Shown piece by piece: positions 1 through 9,496 of a DNA stretch of 53,386 bases. A program made the translations under genes and the position numbers. The notes beneath the pieces were generated by a model, which was not told where the DNA came from, did not search any database, and saw only the letters and a program-made list of their open reading frames with translations. The DNA is from an uncultured Candidatus Melainabacteria bacterium (lineage in GTDB: Bacteria; Cyanobacteriota; Vampirovibrionia; Gastranaerophilales; Gastranaerophilaceae), in contig CAKVND010000007.1 of assembly GCA_934777245.1 (NCBI GenBank), forward strand, positions 1 to 53,386. Direction: 5' to 3'. Numbering within the stretch: position 1 is the first letter of the stretch; every line of letters begins with the position of its first letter.

Positions 1-399
1 TCATTTCCCTAAATATTGTTCTAGTATCACACAGGCACTTTCCATATCGACAAGTCCCTTATTTTTTCTGAAATCTACTTTCCTACTACGAAGCCTTTCT
101 TCTGCTTCTTCGGAGGTTAGTCTTTCATCTTCTAATATTATATCAAAACCAATTAATTTTTGTGAAAAATCTTGACAATCTTTTGCTTGACTGCCAAAAG
201 TTCCGTCCATATTTATTGGAACACCTACAACAATCTTTTCAACGCGGTTTTCTTTGGCAATTTTTACAATATCTGCAATTGCTTTTTCTTCCGGAACTCT
301 TGATATAAACGAATGTGGAGTCGCAATAACTTGTAAATAATCACTTAGTGCAATTCCAATTCTTTTTGTTCCGACATCAAGCGCCATAACTTTATGCAT
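1..399 (-). CDS. ruvX: RuvX/YqgF-type putative Holliday junction resolvase (pre-16S rRNA nuclease family)
   Basis: Small RNase H-fold protein of the YqgF/RuvX family, associated with 16S rRNA 5'-end maturation and with recombination in the cytoplasm. The 132-residue product opens with the acidic strand ALDVGTKRIGIALSD, then has VVGVPINMDG, DERLTSEEAEERL and a C-terminal MESACVILEQYL helix, all typical of the family at the usual length. I chose the ATG at 399 because AAGGTGGG lies just upstream; an in-frame TTG at 420 would add seven residues. The start overlaps the last 8 nt of the upstream gene, so the two are probably translationally coupled. It is the last gene of the minus-strand run that includes dnaE, and its stop codon sits at the window edge. 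Confidence 0.93.
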   Translation of the reverse strand: MHKVMALDVGTKRIGIALSDYLQVIATPHSFISRVPEEKAIADIVKIAKENRVEKIVVGVPINMDGTFGSQAKDCQDFSQKLIGFDIILEDERLTSEEAEERLRSRKVDFRKNKGLVDMESACVILEQYLGK

Positions 400-1987
400 T
401 ATCAACCCACCTTGCTTCAATACTTGATATTATCATATCAAGCTGCAAAAGTTGAAAATCGTCAACATTTGGTTGCATTTTCTTTTCAAAAACATTTGCT
501 GTTTTTCTTTGATTTTTCAAAATATAACGTTTTCCGACATAATATTCGTAAATACTCTTTCTTATAATATTTGTTAAGAATGCGTAATTTGAACCAAGAG
601 AATAGAAAATTTCTGCTAATTCTTTATCACCTTTTAGCATTCTTAAATATGCAGCTATATTAAAAGTAATCAATTTGTAAGCAAGTTCTTTTGCTGTATA
701 AATACTATCGAAATTATCGGCAATAAACTTATCTAAATCTACATCAAAATTATTTGCCTTATATTCACTTGAAAGTTTATTAATAAATGCTTTAAATTCT
801 TCTGACGTAATTTCGTCAAAAAACCAATTTTGAACATAATCGCTCAAACACAACTTATCGACATCTTTTTGATTAAGTTCTCTTTTTTCAATGTATAAAT
901 TTGGTTTTTCAGGTTCAATATCAAGTAAAATGCTTTGCCAACAAACATATTCATAAGGAATAGGCTCATTATTTGTATGCGAACCTTCTTCAGCTTGGTC
1001 AATCAAATATTTTGCAACACTTGCATTAATTTCATATTTTTCTTGATAATTATAAAATTTATCAATAATTTTGAAAAAATCACGCTCTGTCATTGAATTA
1101 AATCCAAAGGAGTCTAGAATTCCATAGCGTGGATTTGTAACAATTGCCAAGAATTGCAAAGTTTTGTTTGCTCTAATTCTAGAGAACACAATTCCCATAT
1201 TTCCATGTCCATCAGGAAATGAAACATAAACTTTATATGGTTTAGATTCTCTTAAAATATTTTTATAAAATTCTTCTGTATTGTCTACACGAATTCCGGA
1301 CATTTTAAGTTCGGAAATAGCTTTGTTAATTCTACCCAACAAATTCTCCGGAGCATATTTTTTCGCGTTTTCTAATGCGTGATATGCTAGTTGAGATTTT
1401 GAACGTCCTAATATTTCAAGCGCTACATTGCCAACTTCTGTATCAATGTAGAATAAGAATACCGGAATTAGAATGTTCGCTAGAGCATCGTTAGCGTAAT
1501 CTTCTTCTAAAGACTTAATCAATATAATCTTGTCGTTATCGCTAATTGAGCTTAAAAAGTCCATAAAATCAATTTGAGCTTCCGGATTCATAATTGCTGT
1601 ATCAAGAAGTTGTTTAGTTTCTTTATTAATTAATTCATTAAACTGCTCAAAATAACCACTAATTACGTCATAGTCAATTTTATTGCCTAAATCTTTTAGC
1701 ATGTTAAAAGCAATCATTTTTATATGGTCGCCATACTCAGGAGCTTTAATTACATTCCATAATTCATTGTTAAGAGTTTCTTTGTCTATTAATTCTGTTA
1801 AAAGCCAACAAATAATAAGAGCTTTTTGTTCTGATGCATTAATCAATTCTTTTATCAAAATATCAAGAACTGTTTTTTTATCTTCAATCATCTTTAAATC
1901 AGTCAACAAAGCTGAATTCGGTTGAGAAGATGTAGAAAGTGCTGATATAGTTGCGAGTATTTCTGCTTTAATTTGAATTTTATTCAT
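392..1987 (-). CDS. Conserved unknown, alpha-helical (HEAT-like) 531-residue protein
   Basis: I do not recognise the family. The first ~230 residues are a run of amphipathic helices that resembles HEAT/ARM-type repeats (short helices punctuated by D/N turns). A middle part (~245-340) looks more like a mixed alpha/beta domain, with a SFPDGHGNMGIVFSRIRANK stretch followed by an FLAIVTNPRYGI strand. The C-terminal third is helical again. There is no signal peptide or membrane segment, so it is probably cytoplasmic. The ATG at 1987 is preferred because AAAGAGGG precedes it; a TTG at 2005 would add six residues. The stop overlaps the start of ruvX by 8 nt, so the two are co-translated. The coupling hints at DNA or RNA metabolism, but no function can be read from the sequence. 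Confidence 0.8.
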   Translation of the reverse strand: MNKIQIKAEILATISALSTSSQPNSALLTDLKMIEDKKTVLDILIKELINASEQKALIICWLLTELIDKETLNNELWNVIKAPEYGDHIKMIAFNMLKDLGNKIDYDVISGYFEQFNELINKETKQLLDTAIMNPEAQIDFMDFLSSISDNDKIILIKSLEEDYANDALANILIPVFLFYIDTEVGNVALEILGRSKSQLAYHALENAKKYAPENLLGRINKAISELKMSGIRVDNTEEFYKNILRESKPYKVYVSFPDGHGNMGIVFSRIRANKTLQFLAIVTNPRYGILDSFGFNSMTERDFFKIIDKFYNYQEKYEINASVAKYLIDQAEEGSHTNNEPIPYEYVCWQSILLDIEPEKPNLYIEKRELNQKDVDKLCLSDYVQNWFFDEITSEEFKAFINKLSSEYKANNFDVDLDKFIADNFDSIYTAKELAYKLITFNIAAYLRMLKGDKELAEIFYSLGSNYAFLTNIIRKSIYEYYVGKRYILKNQRKTANVFEKKMQPNVDDFQLLQLDMIISSIEARWVDNA

Positions 1988-2100
1988 AAAACCCTCTTTT
2001 GCCAATATTATTTAAACTTCTCTCCAACAAGCAAAAATCAATACTTGCTAGTTTAGATTGTACCTTAAAAAAGCACATTTCGCAATCAAATTATAATAGA

Positions 2101-2652
2101 TTATAATATTGCTGTTACTTCTTTTAGATATTGCTTTATAGCAGGTATAATTAATAAATCAGGCTCTTGCGCGCACAAATCATCTAGTATTATTACTCCT
2201 TTTCTTATTTGTCCTGTTTGAATTTGTAAAAGTCCGACAATAATTTTATCGTATGGATTTGAAGAATTTACAAGCTCTGCTATTTTAGTTTTAGTAATCC
2301 CAAGAGTCTTATAGCATTCTGCAAGATTTAAATAATACTTGAAATTTAATCCATAGAGCTGAATTGCATCTTCAAAGCAAACTCTTGCCATTTCAGGATA
2401 ACCAATAAACATGTAAGTTTCACCTAAATTATTCTTAAAAATTGCAGTTGCTTGAGTATTTGGGCTTAATTGAACAGCAATCTTAAACTCTTGTATCGCT
2501 GCATAATAAATTCGATCTTTAAGATAATTTATTCCTACATTATTATGATAAAAAGCATCTTTGCCGGCATCAATTGTATATTTATACGGTTTTCGATAAC
2601 CGGAACAAATCACAATAATTAACAATAAAAAAATAGTTAAAAACTTTTTCAT
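2101..2652 (-). CDS. Exported TPR-repeat protein
   Basis: A 183-residue protein with an N-terminal hydrophobic segment (residues 4-17, after MKK), so it is exported or membrane-anchored. A Cys follows it, but the preceding residues (IVIC) do not make a good lipobox. Residues ~38-125 read as two to three tetratricopeptide units: NNVGINYLKDRIYYAAIQEF, NNLGETYMFIGYPEMARVCF and YLNLAECYKTLG, each with the small-large helix pattern. TPRs are protein-binding scaffolds, so the likely role is a periplasmic adaptor. The start codon overlaps the stop of the MBL-fold gene by one base (TAATG), which means coupled translation. A 113-nt gap separates it from the next gene downstream. Confidence 0.8.
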   Translation of the reverse strand: MKKFLTIFLLLIIVICSGYRKPYKYTIDAGKDAFYHNNVGINYLKDRIYYAAIQEFKIAVQLSPNTQATAIFKNNLGETYMFIGYPEMARVCFEDAIQLYGLNFKYYLNLAECYKTLGITKTKIAELVNSSNPYDKIIVGLLQIQTGQIRKGVIILDDLCAQEPDLLIIPAIKQYLKEVTAIL

Positions 2653-3575
2653 TATAATTCGATTTCTAATCCTTCATAAGCCATAATTGCATCTTCAGAA
2701 GCGTATTCTTCAGATAATAAGTCTAATTTTTCGTCATTGTATCCAGGGTCATAGTGGAAATAGACAAGTTTTTTTGCGCCTACTTGTTCTTTACAGTCAA
2801 GTGCCATTTCAAAAGTCGAATGACCATAACCTTGTTTTGGAACATAAATACTTAAATAGTCCTCTGTTGAATATTGCGCATCATGAATAAGTAAATCGCA
2901 TCCTTTAGCAAATTTAACCAATTTTTTATCACCGCCGGGATAGCTTTCTTTATCCGTTGCATAAACAAGAGTTTTACCTTTGTATGCAATTTTATAAATA
3001 AATACACCATTTTGAGGGTGAGCATAAGATTTATAACAAGTTATGACAACATCTTCGTCCGAATAATCACCTTCTTTTAAGTCATTAACTCTTATTACTT
3101 TCGGCATCTCATCTTTTTTGAAAATAATATAGTTTGTTTCATTCAAATCCATTATTTTTAAATCGGCTGCAATATCGCCCAAGTCAAGAGGAAATGACTT
3201 TGTAAATAAAAGCTTGGCTAATTCACTTTCTAATGATTCGTTGTAATTCACTCCACCCATTAAACACATTCTAGTAGATGCTAAATGGCAGGGTCTAAAA
3301 AATGGAAAACCTTGAATATGGTCTAAATGTATATGACTTAATAAAATGGTACATTTAACAGGAGTTCTGTCGGTAATTGTTGTACCTGATTCAATATATT
3401 TGTGCATAAGTTCATTGCCCAAACTAATTAAACCAGTTCCGGCATCTAAAATAATTAAATGCCCTCCAACACGAACTTCAACACAAGATGTATTTCCACC
3501 ATATTTTAAAAAGGCTTTATCTGAAACCGGATAACTACCTCGTACACCTCTAAATTTAATTTTAAACTCATCCAT
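2652..3575 (-). CDS. MBL-fold metallo-hydrolase (class II phosphodiesterase-like)
   Basis: Binuclear-metal beta-lactamase-fold hydrolase of 307 residues, probably a phosphodiesterase or a related esterase; the substrate cannot be read from sequence. It starts with the RGVRGSYPVSDKAFLKYGGN region typical of this subgroup, then LDAGTG (~44) and the metal motif HIHLDHIQG (H81-x-H83-x-D85-H86). Later ligands are a YATDKESYPGG strand, LIHDAQYS and HSTFEMALD. No signal peptide is visible, so it is cytoplasmic. The SD sequence GGAG lies inside the last codons of the metallophosphoesterase gene, 2 nt upstream. The downstream TPR gene overlaps its stop by one base. The three genes form a tight module beyond dnaE. 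Confidence 0.88.
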   Translation of the reverse strand: MDEFKIKFRGVRGSYPVSDKAFLKYGGNTSCVEVRVGGHLIILDAGTGLISLGNELMHKYIESGTTITDRTPVKCTILLSHIHLDHIQGFPFFRPCHLASTRMCLMGGVNYNESLESELAKLLFTKSFPLDLGDIAADLKIMDLNETNYIIFKKDEMPKVIRVNDLKEGDYSDEDVVITCYKSYAHPQNGVFIYKIAYKGKTLVYATDKESYPGGDKKLVKFAKGCDLLIHDAQYSTEDYLSIYVPKQGYGHSTFEMALDCKEQVGAKKLVYFHYDPGYNDEKLDLLSEEYASEDAIMAYEGLEIEL

Positions 3576-3577
3576 TC

Positions 3578-4558
3578 TTATTCTCCATAATACTTCAATT
3601 CAAAACTAGCGTTTCTATCGCTCTCTTCACCATATAATCTCTCTGTTCCCATCAGCCTTAATTTTGAACGAGATTGAATATCTTTTAAATTTGTTTCTTT
3701 CAAATAAACATCTACCAATGTTCGTTGCTTATTTGAGTTTATATTTAAAACTCTAAATGCATTTGGATATGTTACCAAAGAAGGACAAGCAATTACTAGC
3801 ATGTTATTATCTTGAATAATTTTAGTAGTGTGATAATGTCCCTGTAAAACAATTAAAGGATTTTTGTGAGTCTTTAAAAGTTGTCTTACTTCATATTCGT
3901 TTTGCATTTTATGATTTGGACTGGAAAATGGCTCAATAATGGGTACATGTGAGCATACAATAACTGTATCTTTAGAATGTTTTTCTAATTCTTGAGTAAG
4001 CCACAGAAATTCTTCATTTGAAATTTCACCGTTTGAAGTTAATTTGTAGTCAATAATAGAATCTAAACAAATAACTCTAAATCCTTTTTTAGGTGTAAAT
4101 GCGTAATAAATATTTTCTTGCTGCATGTTATCATTATTAGCAGCTAAAGTAGATAGGAATTTTTGTTTTGTTAGTGGCCCGTCAATACTGATATCATGAT
4201 TTCCATCAATTGCATACCAAGGATAAACCAAATTATTTGCATGCGAAATAAATTTTTCTAATTCACTTACTTTTGGTTTATTAATCAAATCACCTGTAAA
4301 CATAACAAAATCGTAGGGTCCTGATGTATTTATTTGAAAAATAACATCATCCAAAAGTTCCGGTGATTTTTTCAAAAATTTATATGAAGTATTTTCTTCA
4401 AATGATGAAAAATGCGCATCACTAACTTGCGCTATTCTTAAATTATTGTTTGCTGCTGTACAAACCTGTGAGCCTATTGCACATGCGATTAAAACAGTTA
4501 AAATACAATTTATTAATTTTGAAAAAAATGATTCTTTTTTACGTTTGTATCGCTTCAT
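3578..4558 (-). CDS. Exported calcineurin-like metallophosphoesterase
   Basis: A 326-residue metallophosphoesterase. After a basic N-terminus (KRYKRKKE) there is a hydrophobic segment (~14-33) ending in CTAA, so the enzyme is exported to the periplasm or membrane-anchored. All five metal motifs are present: SDAHF, FTGDLI, GNHDIS, CSHVPI and LQGHYHT, so it should be catalytically competent. The substrate is unknown. The TATAAT at 4567-4572 ends 8 nt before the ATG and no Shine-Dalgarno sequence is present, which suggests an internal near-leaderless promoter in the 40-nt gap after dnaE. It is followed by the MBL hydrolase 2 nt downstream. Pairing an exported phosphoesterase with a cytoplasmic one and a TPR protein may mark a shared nucleotide or lipid turnover route, which is my inference. 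Confidence 0.88.
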   Translation of the reverse strand: MKRYKRKKESFFSKLINCILTVLIACAIGSQVCTAANNNLRIAQVSDAHFSSFEENTSYKFLKKSPELLDDVIFQINTSGPYDFVMFTGDLINKPKVSELEKFISHANNLVYPWYAIDGNHDISIDGPLTKQKFLSTLAANNDNMQQENIYYAFTPKKGFRVICLDSIIDYKLTSNGEISNEEFLWLTQELEKHSKDTVIVCSHVPIIEPFSSPNHKMQNEYEVRQLLKTHKNPLIVLQGHYHTTKIIQDNNMLVIACPSLVTYPNAFRVLNINSNKQRTLVDVYLKETNLKDIQSRSKLRLMGTERLYGEESDRNASFELKYYGE

Positions 4559-4566
4559 AATTCTTT

Positions 4567-4595
4567 ATTATATCAAAGAACCTTATTTGTGTATA
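4567..4595 (-). promoter_or_regulatory. Promoter of the metallophosphoesterase gene (near-leaderless)
   Basis: TATAAT (4572-4567) with TATACA 17 nt upstream (4595-4590). The -10 box ends 8 nt before the ATG and no ribosome-binding site fits between them. Confidence 0.45.
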
Positions 4596-4598
4596 GTG

Positions 4599-7500
4599 TT
4601 ATACTTCTAATGGTTGATCAAGTGATCGAATTGAAACATTCATTGTATCTGGAAACACTTGTTGTATGTGACTCACTAAATCATTTGTTGAAGTTACCCA
4701 AAATATCGGAGCTGTCAAAATCTTTGGACTGTACCCGTCAACCGGTTGTAATTTAAACATTACCGGGTCATCGCCGTGATGTTTAGCCAAAATGTTTTTG
4801 ATTCCGCAGAGTTCTTCATACTTAACATCGCGTTTTAATTCTAAAGTTACGATATTAGAGTTTTCCACTGATTTAACGTTATCAATAAGAACACTTACAG
4901 CACCTTCTTCGCCTCTGTGTTGAACCTTGCCTGTTATAACAACTTTGTTATCCTGCACAAGCAGTTCTCCGAATTCCATGAGTTTTTTATGGAAGCAAAC
5001 GCAATCAACTTTTCCTGTCAAATCTTCCAAAGTTACAAATCTTAAGAATTTAGACGGATCTTTTTTTGTTGGAATTTGTCTTGTTGCGGTAACCAGTCCA
5101 CAAAGTGTAACAACTTCTTCTTCCTTTAATTCCTTAAGTTCTGCAACCCTATGCGTCATTAAAAATGGCAACTTATCACGAATTGAAAAAAGCGGATGTG
5201 AGGTTACATAAAAACCTAAAAATTCTTTTTCAAATAACTGAATTTCTTTATCAGTATACTCTGCATCACTTCCAACAAGCTGATATTGCACGTTTTCAAA
5301 CTCATTATCACCACCTAAAGCCGAAAATAGACTAACTTGTCCCATCGCTCTATCTTTAGCTTCTTTTGAGGTTACATCTAAAATATGCTCCATGTTCTCA
5401 AAAAGCTGTTTTCTGCTTTTTTCTATATTAGAAAACGCACCGGCTTTAATCAAACCTTCTAAAGATTTTTTGTTTACATATTTAGCGTCTACGCGTTTGC
5501 AAAAATCAAAAATGTTTTTGAAGTCGCCATTTTCTTCACGCTCTTTTATAATCGCTTCGACAACAGGTGCGCCAACACCTTTAATCGCAGCCATACCGAA
5601 ACGAATATTGTCACCGTCAGGTGCATATTCTAAATATGATTTATTAATATCAGGTGCTAAAACTTTACTGCCAAGTCTTTGAGCTTCTTCAATATAAAGC
5701 TGAGTTTGGTCTTTATTGTCAGCAACACTTGAAAGTAGCGCTGAAAAATATTCAACAGGGTAATGCGTTTTTAAATACGCGGTTTGATATGCTACAAAGG
5801 CGTAAGCTGCTGAGTGCGACCTGTTAAAACAGTATGAAGCGAACGCAAGAATTTGGTTGAAGAGTTTTTCTGCGTCCTCTTTTTTCATATCGTGTTTTGC
5901 AGATGCGGCAATGAATTTACCTCTCTGTTCTTCCATTGTTTTAAGGTCTTTTTTACCCATCATACGACGGACTTGGTCGGCTTGACCAAGTGAGTAGTCA
6001 GCCAAAACTTGGAAAACCTGCATGATTTGTTCTTGATAAACAATCGTTCCATAAGTATCTTTAAGCACAGGCTCAAGAAGCGGATGTGCATAAGTAATCT
6101 CTTGCTTACCGTGTTTTCTTGCTACGAAATCATCAACCATGCCGGAACCCAAAGGACCCGGTCTAAATAACGCAACCAACGCGCCTAAATCTTCAAAAAC
6201 GTCAGGTTTAAGGCGTTTAACAAGGTTCATCATTCCTTGTGATTCTAACTGGAATACACCTATTGTTTCTCCACGTACAAGCATTTCATAGGTAGGTTTA
6301 TCGTCAAGAGGAATATTGTTAATATCAACATCTATCCCACGATATTTTTTAACCATTTTACAAGTTTTTGTAATCATGGTTAAGTTTCTTAATCCCAAAA
6401 AGTCCATTTTAAGAAGGTCTAAAACTTCTGTCGCTTCGTGTTTAGGATAACCGGTCTGAACGATACCATCTTTTGAAGGCTGAACCGGTAAAATCGTATC
6501 CAAAGGCGCGTGAGAAATAATTACACCCGCAGCGTGAGTACCTGTACCGCACTTTAAACCTTCAATTGCAATCGCCATATCAACCCAGCGTTTGAAGCTT
6601 ATTGTTTTTCCGCTTTCAGGGTTCATTATTTGATAATCTTCATCATAAAGCTGTTTAAAATCGGATGTGCCTTCCGCTGCAACTATATCTCTAAGCCATT
6701 CAGCTTTTGGATTAGATGCTCTTGCAACATCAAGAGCCGGTTCTATTAAACCTGTAATTCTGTTACTTTCTGCAAAAGGAACTTGTAAAACTCGTCCAAC
6801 ACCTTTAAAAGCTGCTTTTGGCGCATAAGTTGAGAATGTAATAATCTGACAAACCTTATCTTCACCATATTTTTTTGTAACGTAATCAATAACATCACCA
6901 CGTTTTTCGATACAAAAGTCGATATCAATATCGGGCATGGTAAAACGTTCAGGATTCAAAAATCTTTCAAACAACAGTTTGTGATAAATAGGGTCAATAT
7001 CAGTAATTTCCAATGCATAAGCTACAACAGAACCGGCAGCAGAACCTCTACCGGGGCCTACTGGAATATCATGAGTTTTTGCAAAGTGAATAAAGTCCCA
7101 TGTAATCATAAAGTACGCAGGGAAACCCATGTGATTGATTACACCCAATTCATATTTAGCACGTTTAATAATATCTTCAGGTGGCGGATCGCCGTATCGC
7201 TTCTTTAAACCTTCAAATACAATGTGTTCCAAGTAGTTTTCAATTCCTTGAATATACTTAGCTTCCTCTAAGACGTCTGCTGTGTTTTCAGTTTTGTTTT
7301 TCTTCTTTAATCTTTCGATAATTTTAGGGTCAACATCATCAGAAGTGAATATAAATTCTTCAGGAACATCGTAATGCGGAAGTGGTGCATTATGTAGTTC
7401 AATTTCTACATTACATTTATTCGCAACATCTTCTGTATTAGCACAACATTCTTCAAAAGTAGCGTCATCCATCCAAGAAAACGCTTGGCGCATTTCTTCT

Positions 7501-8237
7501 TTTGATTTAACATAAAACTCATTATTTGGGAAATGGAAACGCTTTTCGTCATCTTTATTCGCGTTTGTTTGCAAACATAATAAGGTATCTTGAGCGTCCG
7601 CATCCTCTTTTCTCAAATAGTGGGAGTCGTTTGTAATAATCATTTTGATGCCAAGTTCTTTGGCAATCTTCATCAAGTCAGGATTTGTGCGTTTTTGCTC
7701 ATCCATATTGTGGTCTTGAAGCTCGATATAATAATCATCTCCAAACAAATCCTGATAACGCTTTGCAACTTCTTTAGCCTGGTCATATTCGTTTTTTAAT
7801 AGATGTTGTAATACTTCGCCACCTAAACAAGCAGACGCGCAAATTAAACCTTCATGATACTCTTTTAATAACTCAAAATTGATACGAGGTTTATAATAGA
7901 AGCCTTCGCACCAAGCAGTTGAAACTAATTTAATAAGATTTTTATAACCTTTATTATCCTTTGCAATTAAAATCAAGTGATATAAAGGATTATTAGCACT
8001 GTCTTTAACGTGAATATCACCGGAATTTACATAAAATTCGCAACCAATAAGCGGATTGATACCGGCATGCTCTGCAAGTTCGTAAAATTCAATAGCTGAA
8101 TACATTACGCCGTGGTCAGTAATTGCAATCGCAGGAAGATTATTTTCTTGAGCATACTTAACCAAGTCGCCAACTCTAATCATTCCATCCAGTAAAGAAT
8201 ATTCCGAGTGAATATGTAAAGGTATTAAATTAGCCAT
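4599..8237 (-). CDS. dnaE: DNA polymerase III subunit alpha
   Basis: Replicative polymerase of 1212 residues, full length for DnaE1. The N-terminal PHP domain has PLHIHSEYSLLDG and AITDHGVMY; the palm has GPGRGSAAGS (~396) and the catalytic PDIDIDF (~433-439). The bridging FNRSHSAAYA motif, a helix-hairpin-helix region (GVGAPVVEAI) and an OB-fold (~1030, VTLCGLVTATRQI) follow, then a short C-terminal tail. The gene starts 2 nt after the FAD oxidoreductase gene and sits inside the minus-strand run that begins at the MnmD-like gene. The downstream metallophosphoesterase has its own candidate promoter. Nothing is missing or broken. Confidence 0.99.
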   Translation of the reverse strand: MANLIPLHIHSEYSLLDGMIRVGDLVKYAQENNLPAIAITDHGVMYSAIEFYELAEHAGINPLIGCEFYVNSGDIHVKDSANNPLYHLILIAKDNKGYKNLIKLVSTAWCEGFYYKPRINFELLKEYHEGLICASACLGGEVLQHLLKNEYDQAKEVAKRYQDLFGDDYYIELQDHNMDEQKRTNPDLMKIAKELGIKMIITNDSHYLRKEDADAQDTLLCLQTNANKDDEKRFHFPNNEFYVKSKEEMRQAFSWMDDATFEECCANTEDVANKCNVEIELHNAPLPHYDVPEEFIFTSDDVDPKIIERLKKKNKTENTADVLEEAKYIQGIENYLEHIVFEGLKKRYGDPPPEDIIKRAKYELGVINHMGFPAYFMITWDFIHFAKTHDIPVGPGRGSAAGSVVAYALEITDIDPIYHKLLFERFLNPERFTMPDIDIDFCIEKRGDVIDYVTKKYGEDKVCQIITFSTYAPKAAFKGVGRVLQVPFAESNRITGLIEPALDVARASNPKAEWLRDIVAAEGTSDFKQLYDEDYQIMNPESGKTISFKRWVDMAIAIEGLKCGTGTHAAGVIISHAPLDTILPVQPSKDGIVQTGYPKHEATEVLDLLKMDFLGLRNLTMITKTCKMVKKYRGIDVDINNIPLDDKPTYEMLVRGETIGVFQLESQGMMNLVKRLKPDVFEDLGALVALFRPGPLGSGMVDDFVARKHGKQEITYAHPLLEPVLKDTYGTIVYQEQIMQVFQVLADYSLGQADQVRRMMGKKDLKTMEEQRGKFIAASAKHDMKKEDAEKLFNQILAFASYCFNRSHSAAYAFVAYQTAYLKTHYPVEYFSALLSSVADNKDQTQLYIEEAQRLGSKVLAPDINKSYLEYAPDGDNIRFGMAAIKGVGAPVVEAIIKEREENGDFKNIFDFCKRVDAKYVNKKSLEGLIKAGAFSNIEKSRKQLFENMEHILDVTSKEAKDRAMGQVSLFSALGGDNEFENVQYQLVGSDAEYTDKEIQLFEKEFLGFYVTSHPLFSIRDKLPFLMTHRVAELKELKEEEVVTLCGLVTATRQIPTKKDPSKFLRFVTLEDLTGKVDCVCFHKKLMEFGELLVQDNKVVITGKVQHRGEEGAVSVLIDNVKSVENSNIVTLELKRDVKYEELCGIKNILAKHHGDDPVMFKLQPVDGYSPKILTAPIFWVTSTNDLVSHIQQVFPDTMNVSIRSLDQPLEV

Positions 8238-8239
8238 AA

Positions 8240-9496
8240 TTATAATCTATCACAAGGGCGTATTAAGGTTTGTAAATATTTAGCTAATCCTTCACCCATA
8301 GAGAAACAAGAAGGAATAATTCGTAATGCTGCTTGAGCTTCAAAATCAGCTGAAATACAGCGTCCTGCGACAAATAATCTATCTCTTACGATTAAAGACT
8401 CAATCGGTAATTGGTATTCTTTGTAAACTTTTTCAAGCTTAGAAGAGTCCTTTTTATCTGAATGTATGTCTATCGGATAATTTGAAATTACAACGGGATG
8501 TTCAAATTTTTTCCCGTTTCTTAAATCATCTTGAGTATATACATATTTACCCTTTACTCGGTTTGAAACTCTTATGCCTAGAGAGTTTGCAATAGATGAA
8601 ATATAGGCATTTTCAAAACCTTTTAAGTATTTTTTACAAAATTTAGATAATCTCAATATGCTTGCACGTCCTTCTATATAAGGATTTTGCTGATTTAAGA
8701 GTCTAGGAGCGTTGAAAGCTATAGAATCTGGCGTGCCGGCAACTGAAAATAGCTGAAAATAGTTGCTATCAGCTTCTGTAAGAATATTATCCTCTATAGC
8801 CTGCTTAAATATTGGTTTAAGAGCCCAATTCTTACCGCTATCCCAAGTATAAGCCGTAGATAAGTACGTTTTTCCATTAACAACACAAGATGTTGTAACA
8901 TCTCTATCTTTATCAAGCTCCATAATCCATGCAGAAAATTTTTCAACATCGACACCTGACATTATAAATCTTAAATTTATCGGCTGAGATTTTTTTTCTA
9001 AAAATTCACAATTTAATTTTTCACAAATTTTTGCATCACCGGTCGCGTCTACAAGATAAATCGTTTCGATAGGGTTCAATAATCTTTGTTCTGAACTAAG
9101 AATTTTATTGTCATCAATCGTTACGATATATGACGATAATTTTTCTTCTATTTTTTCTATTGATGATTCAAATAGAACATCTACATGCGCATCAATCATC
9201 ATTTTATCTAAAATAATTTTTGTTAACTCAGGGTTAAACCAACCTCTATTTCCATCGCAATATGTTATAGCTCCATCAACGGCTTCAAGTTCAGAATATA
9301 AAGTATCGAAAAACTCTGTATTGATAGTATTATCAGATGTTTTCATTGCAGGAATAACCAATGAGGACGTAATAGAACCTCCTAAAAATGAATTTTTCTC
9401 CACTAATAAGACTTTTAATCCTAATTTTCCTGCTATATAGGCACAAGCACAACCTGCTGTCCCACCACCAATAATCGTTACATCATATTTAATCAT
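8240..9496 (-). CDS. FAD-dependent oxidoreductase (FAD_oxidored-type)
   Basis: Flavoprotein of 418 residues. The N-terminal Rossmann motif VTIIGGGTAGCACAYIAGK and the acidic end of strand 2 (LLVEK) bind FAD. The following GGSITSSLVIPAMK, the YLVDATGDAKICE strand, and the C-terminal LFVAGRCISADFEAQAALR with a final Gly-rich helix match the FAD-dependent oxidoreductase group in which a second FAD loop precedes the C-terminal helix. The substrate is unknown. Its start lies inside the upstream MnmD-like gene (8-nt overlap), so the two are co-translated. In bifunctional MnmC a methyltransferase domain is fused to a flavin oxidase, which makes the pairing suggestive. However, this flavoprotein is not the DAO-type domain of MnmC, so a role in tRNA modification is only inference. 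Confidence 0.88.
   Translation of the reverse strand: MIKYDVTIIGGGTAGCACAYIAGKLGLKVLLVEKNSFLGGSITSSLVIPAMKTSDNTINTEFFDTLYSELEAVDGAITYCDGNRGWFNPELTKIILDKMMIDAHVDVLFESSIEKIEEKLSSYIVTIDDNKILSSEQRLLNPIETIYLVDATGDAKICEKLNCEFLEKKSQPINLRFIMSGVDVEKFSAWIMELDKDRDVTTSCVVNGKTYLSTAYTWDSGKNWALKPIFKQAIEDNILTEADSNYFQLFSVAGTPDSIAFNAPRLLNQQNPYIEGRASILRLSKFCKKYLKGFENAYISSIANSLGIRVSNRVKGKYVYTQDDLRNGKKFEHPVVISNYPIDIHSDKKDSSKLEKVYKEYQLPIESLIVRDRLFVAGRCISADFEAQAALRIIPSCFSMGEGLAKYLQTLIRPCDRL

Noticed and set aside
2101..2652. Lipoprotein call for the TPR protein
   Set aside because: The residues before Cys (IVIC) do not fit a lipobox, so I only call it exported.
6746..7799. Several 60-75-codon ORFs on both strands inside dnaE
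   Set aside because: They are other frames of a strongly conserved, intact polymerase gene.
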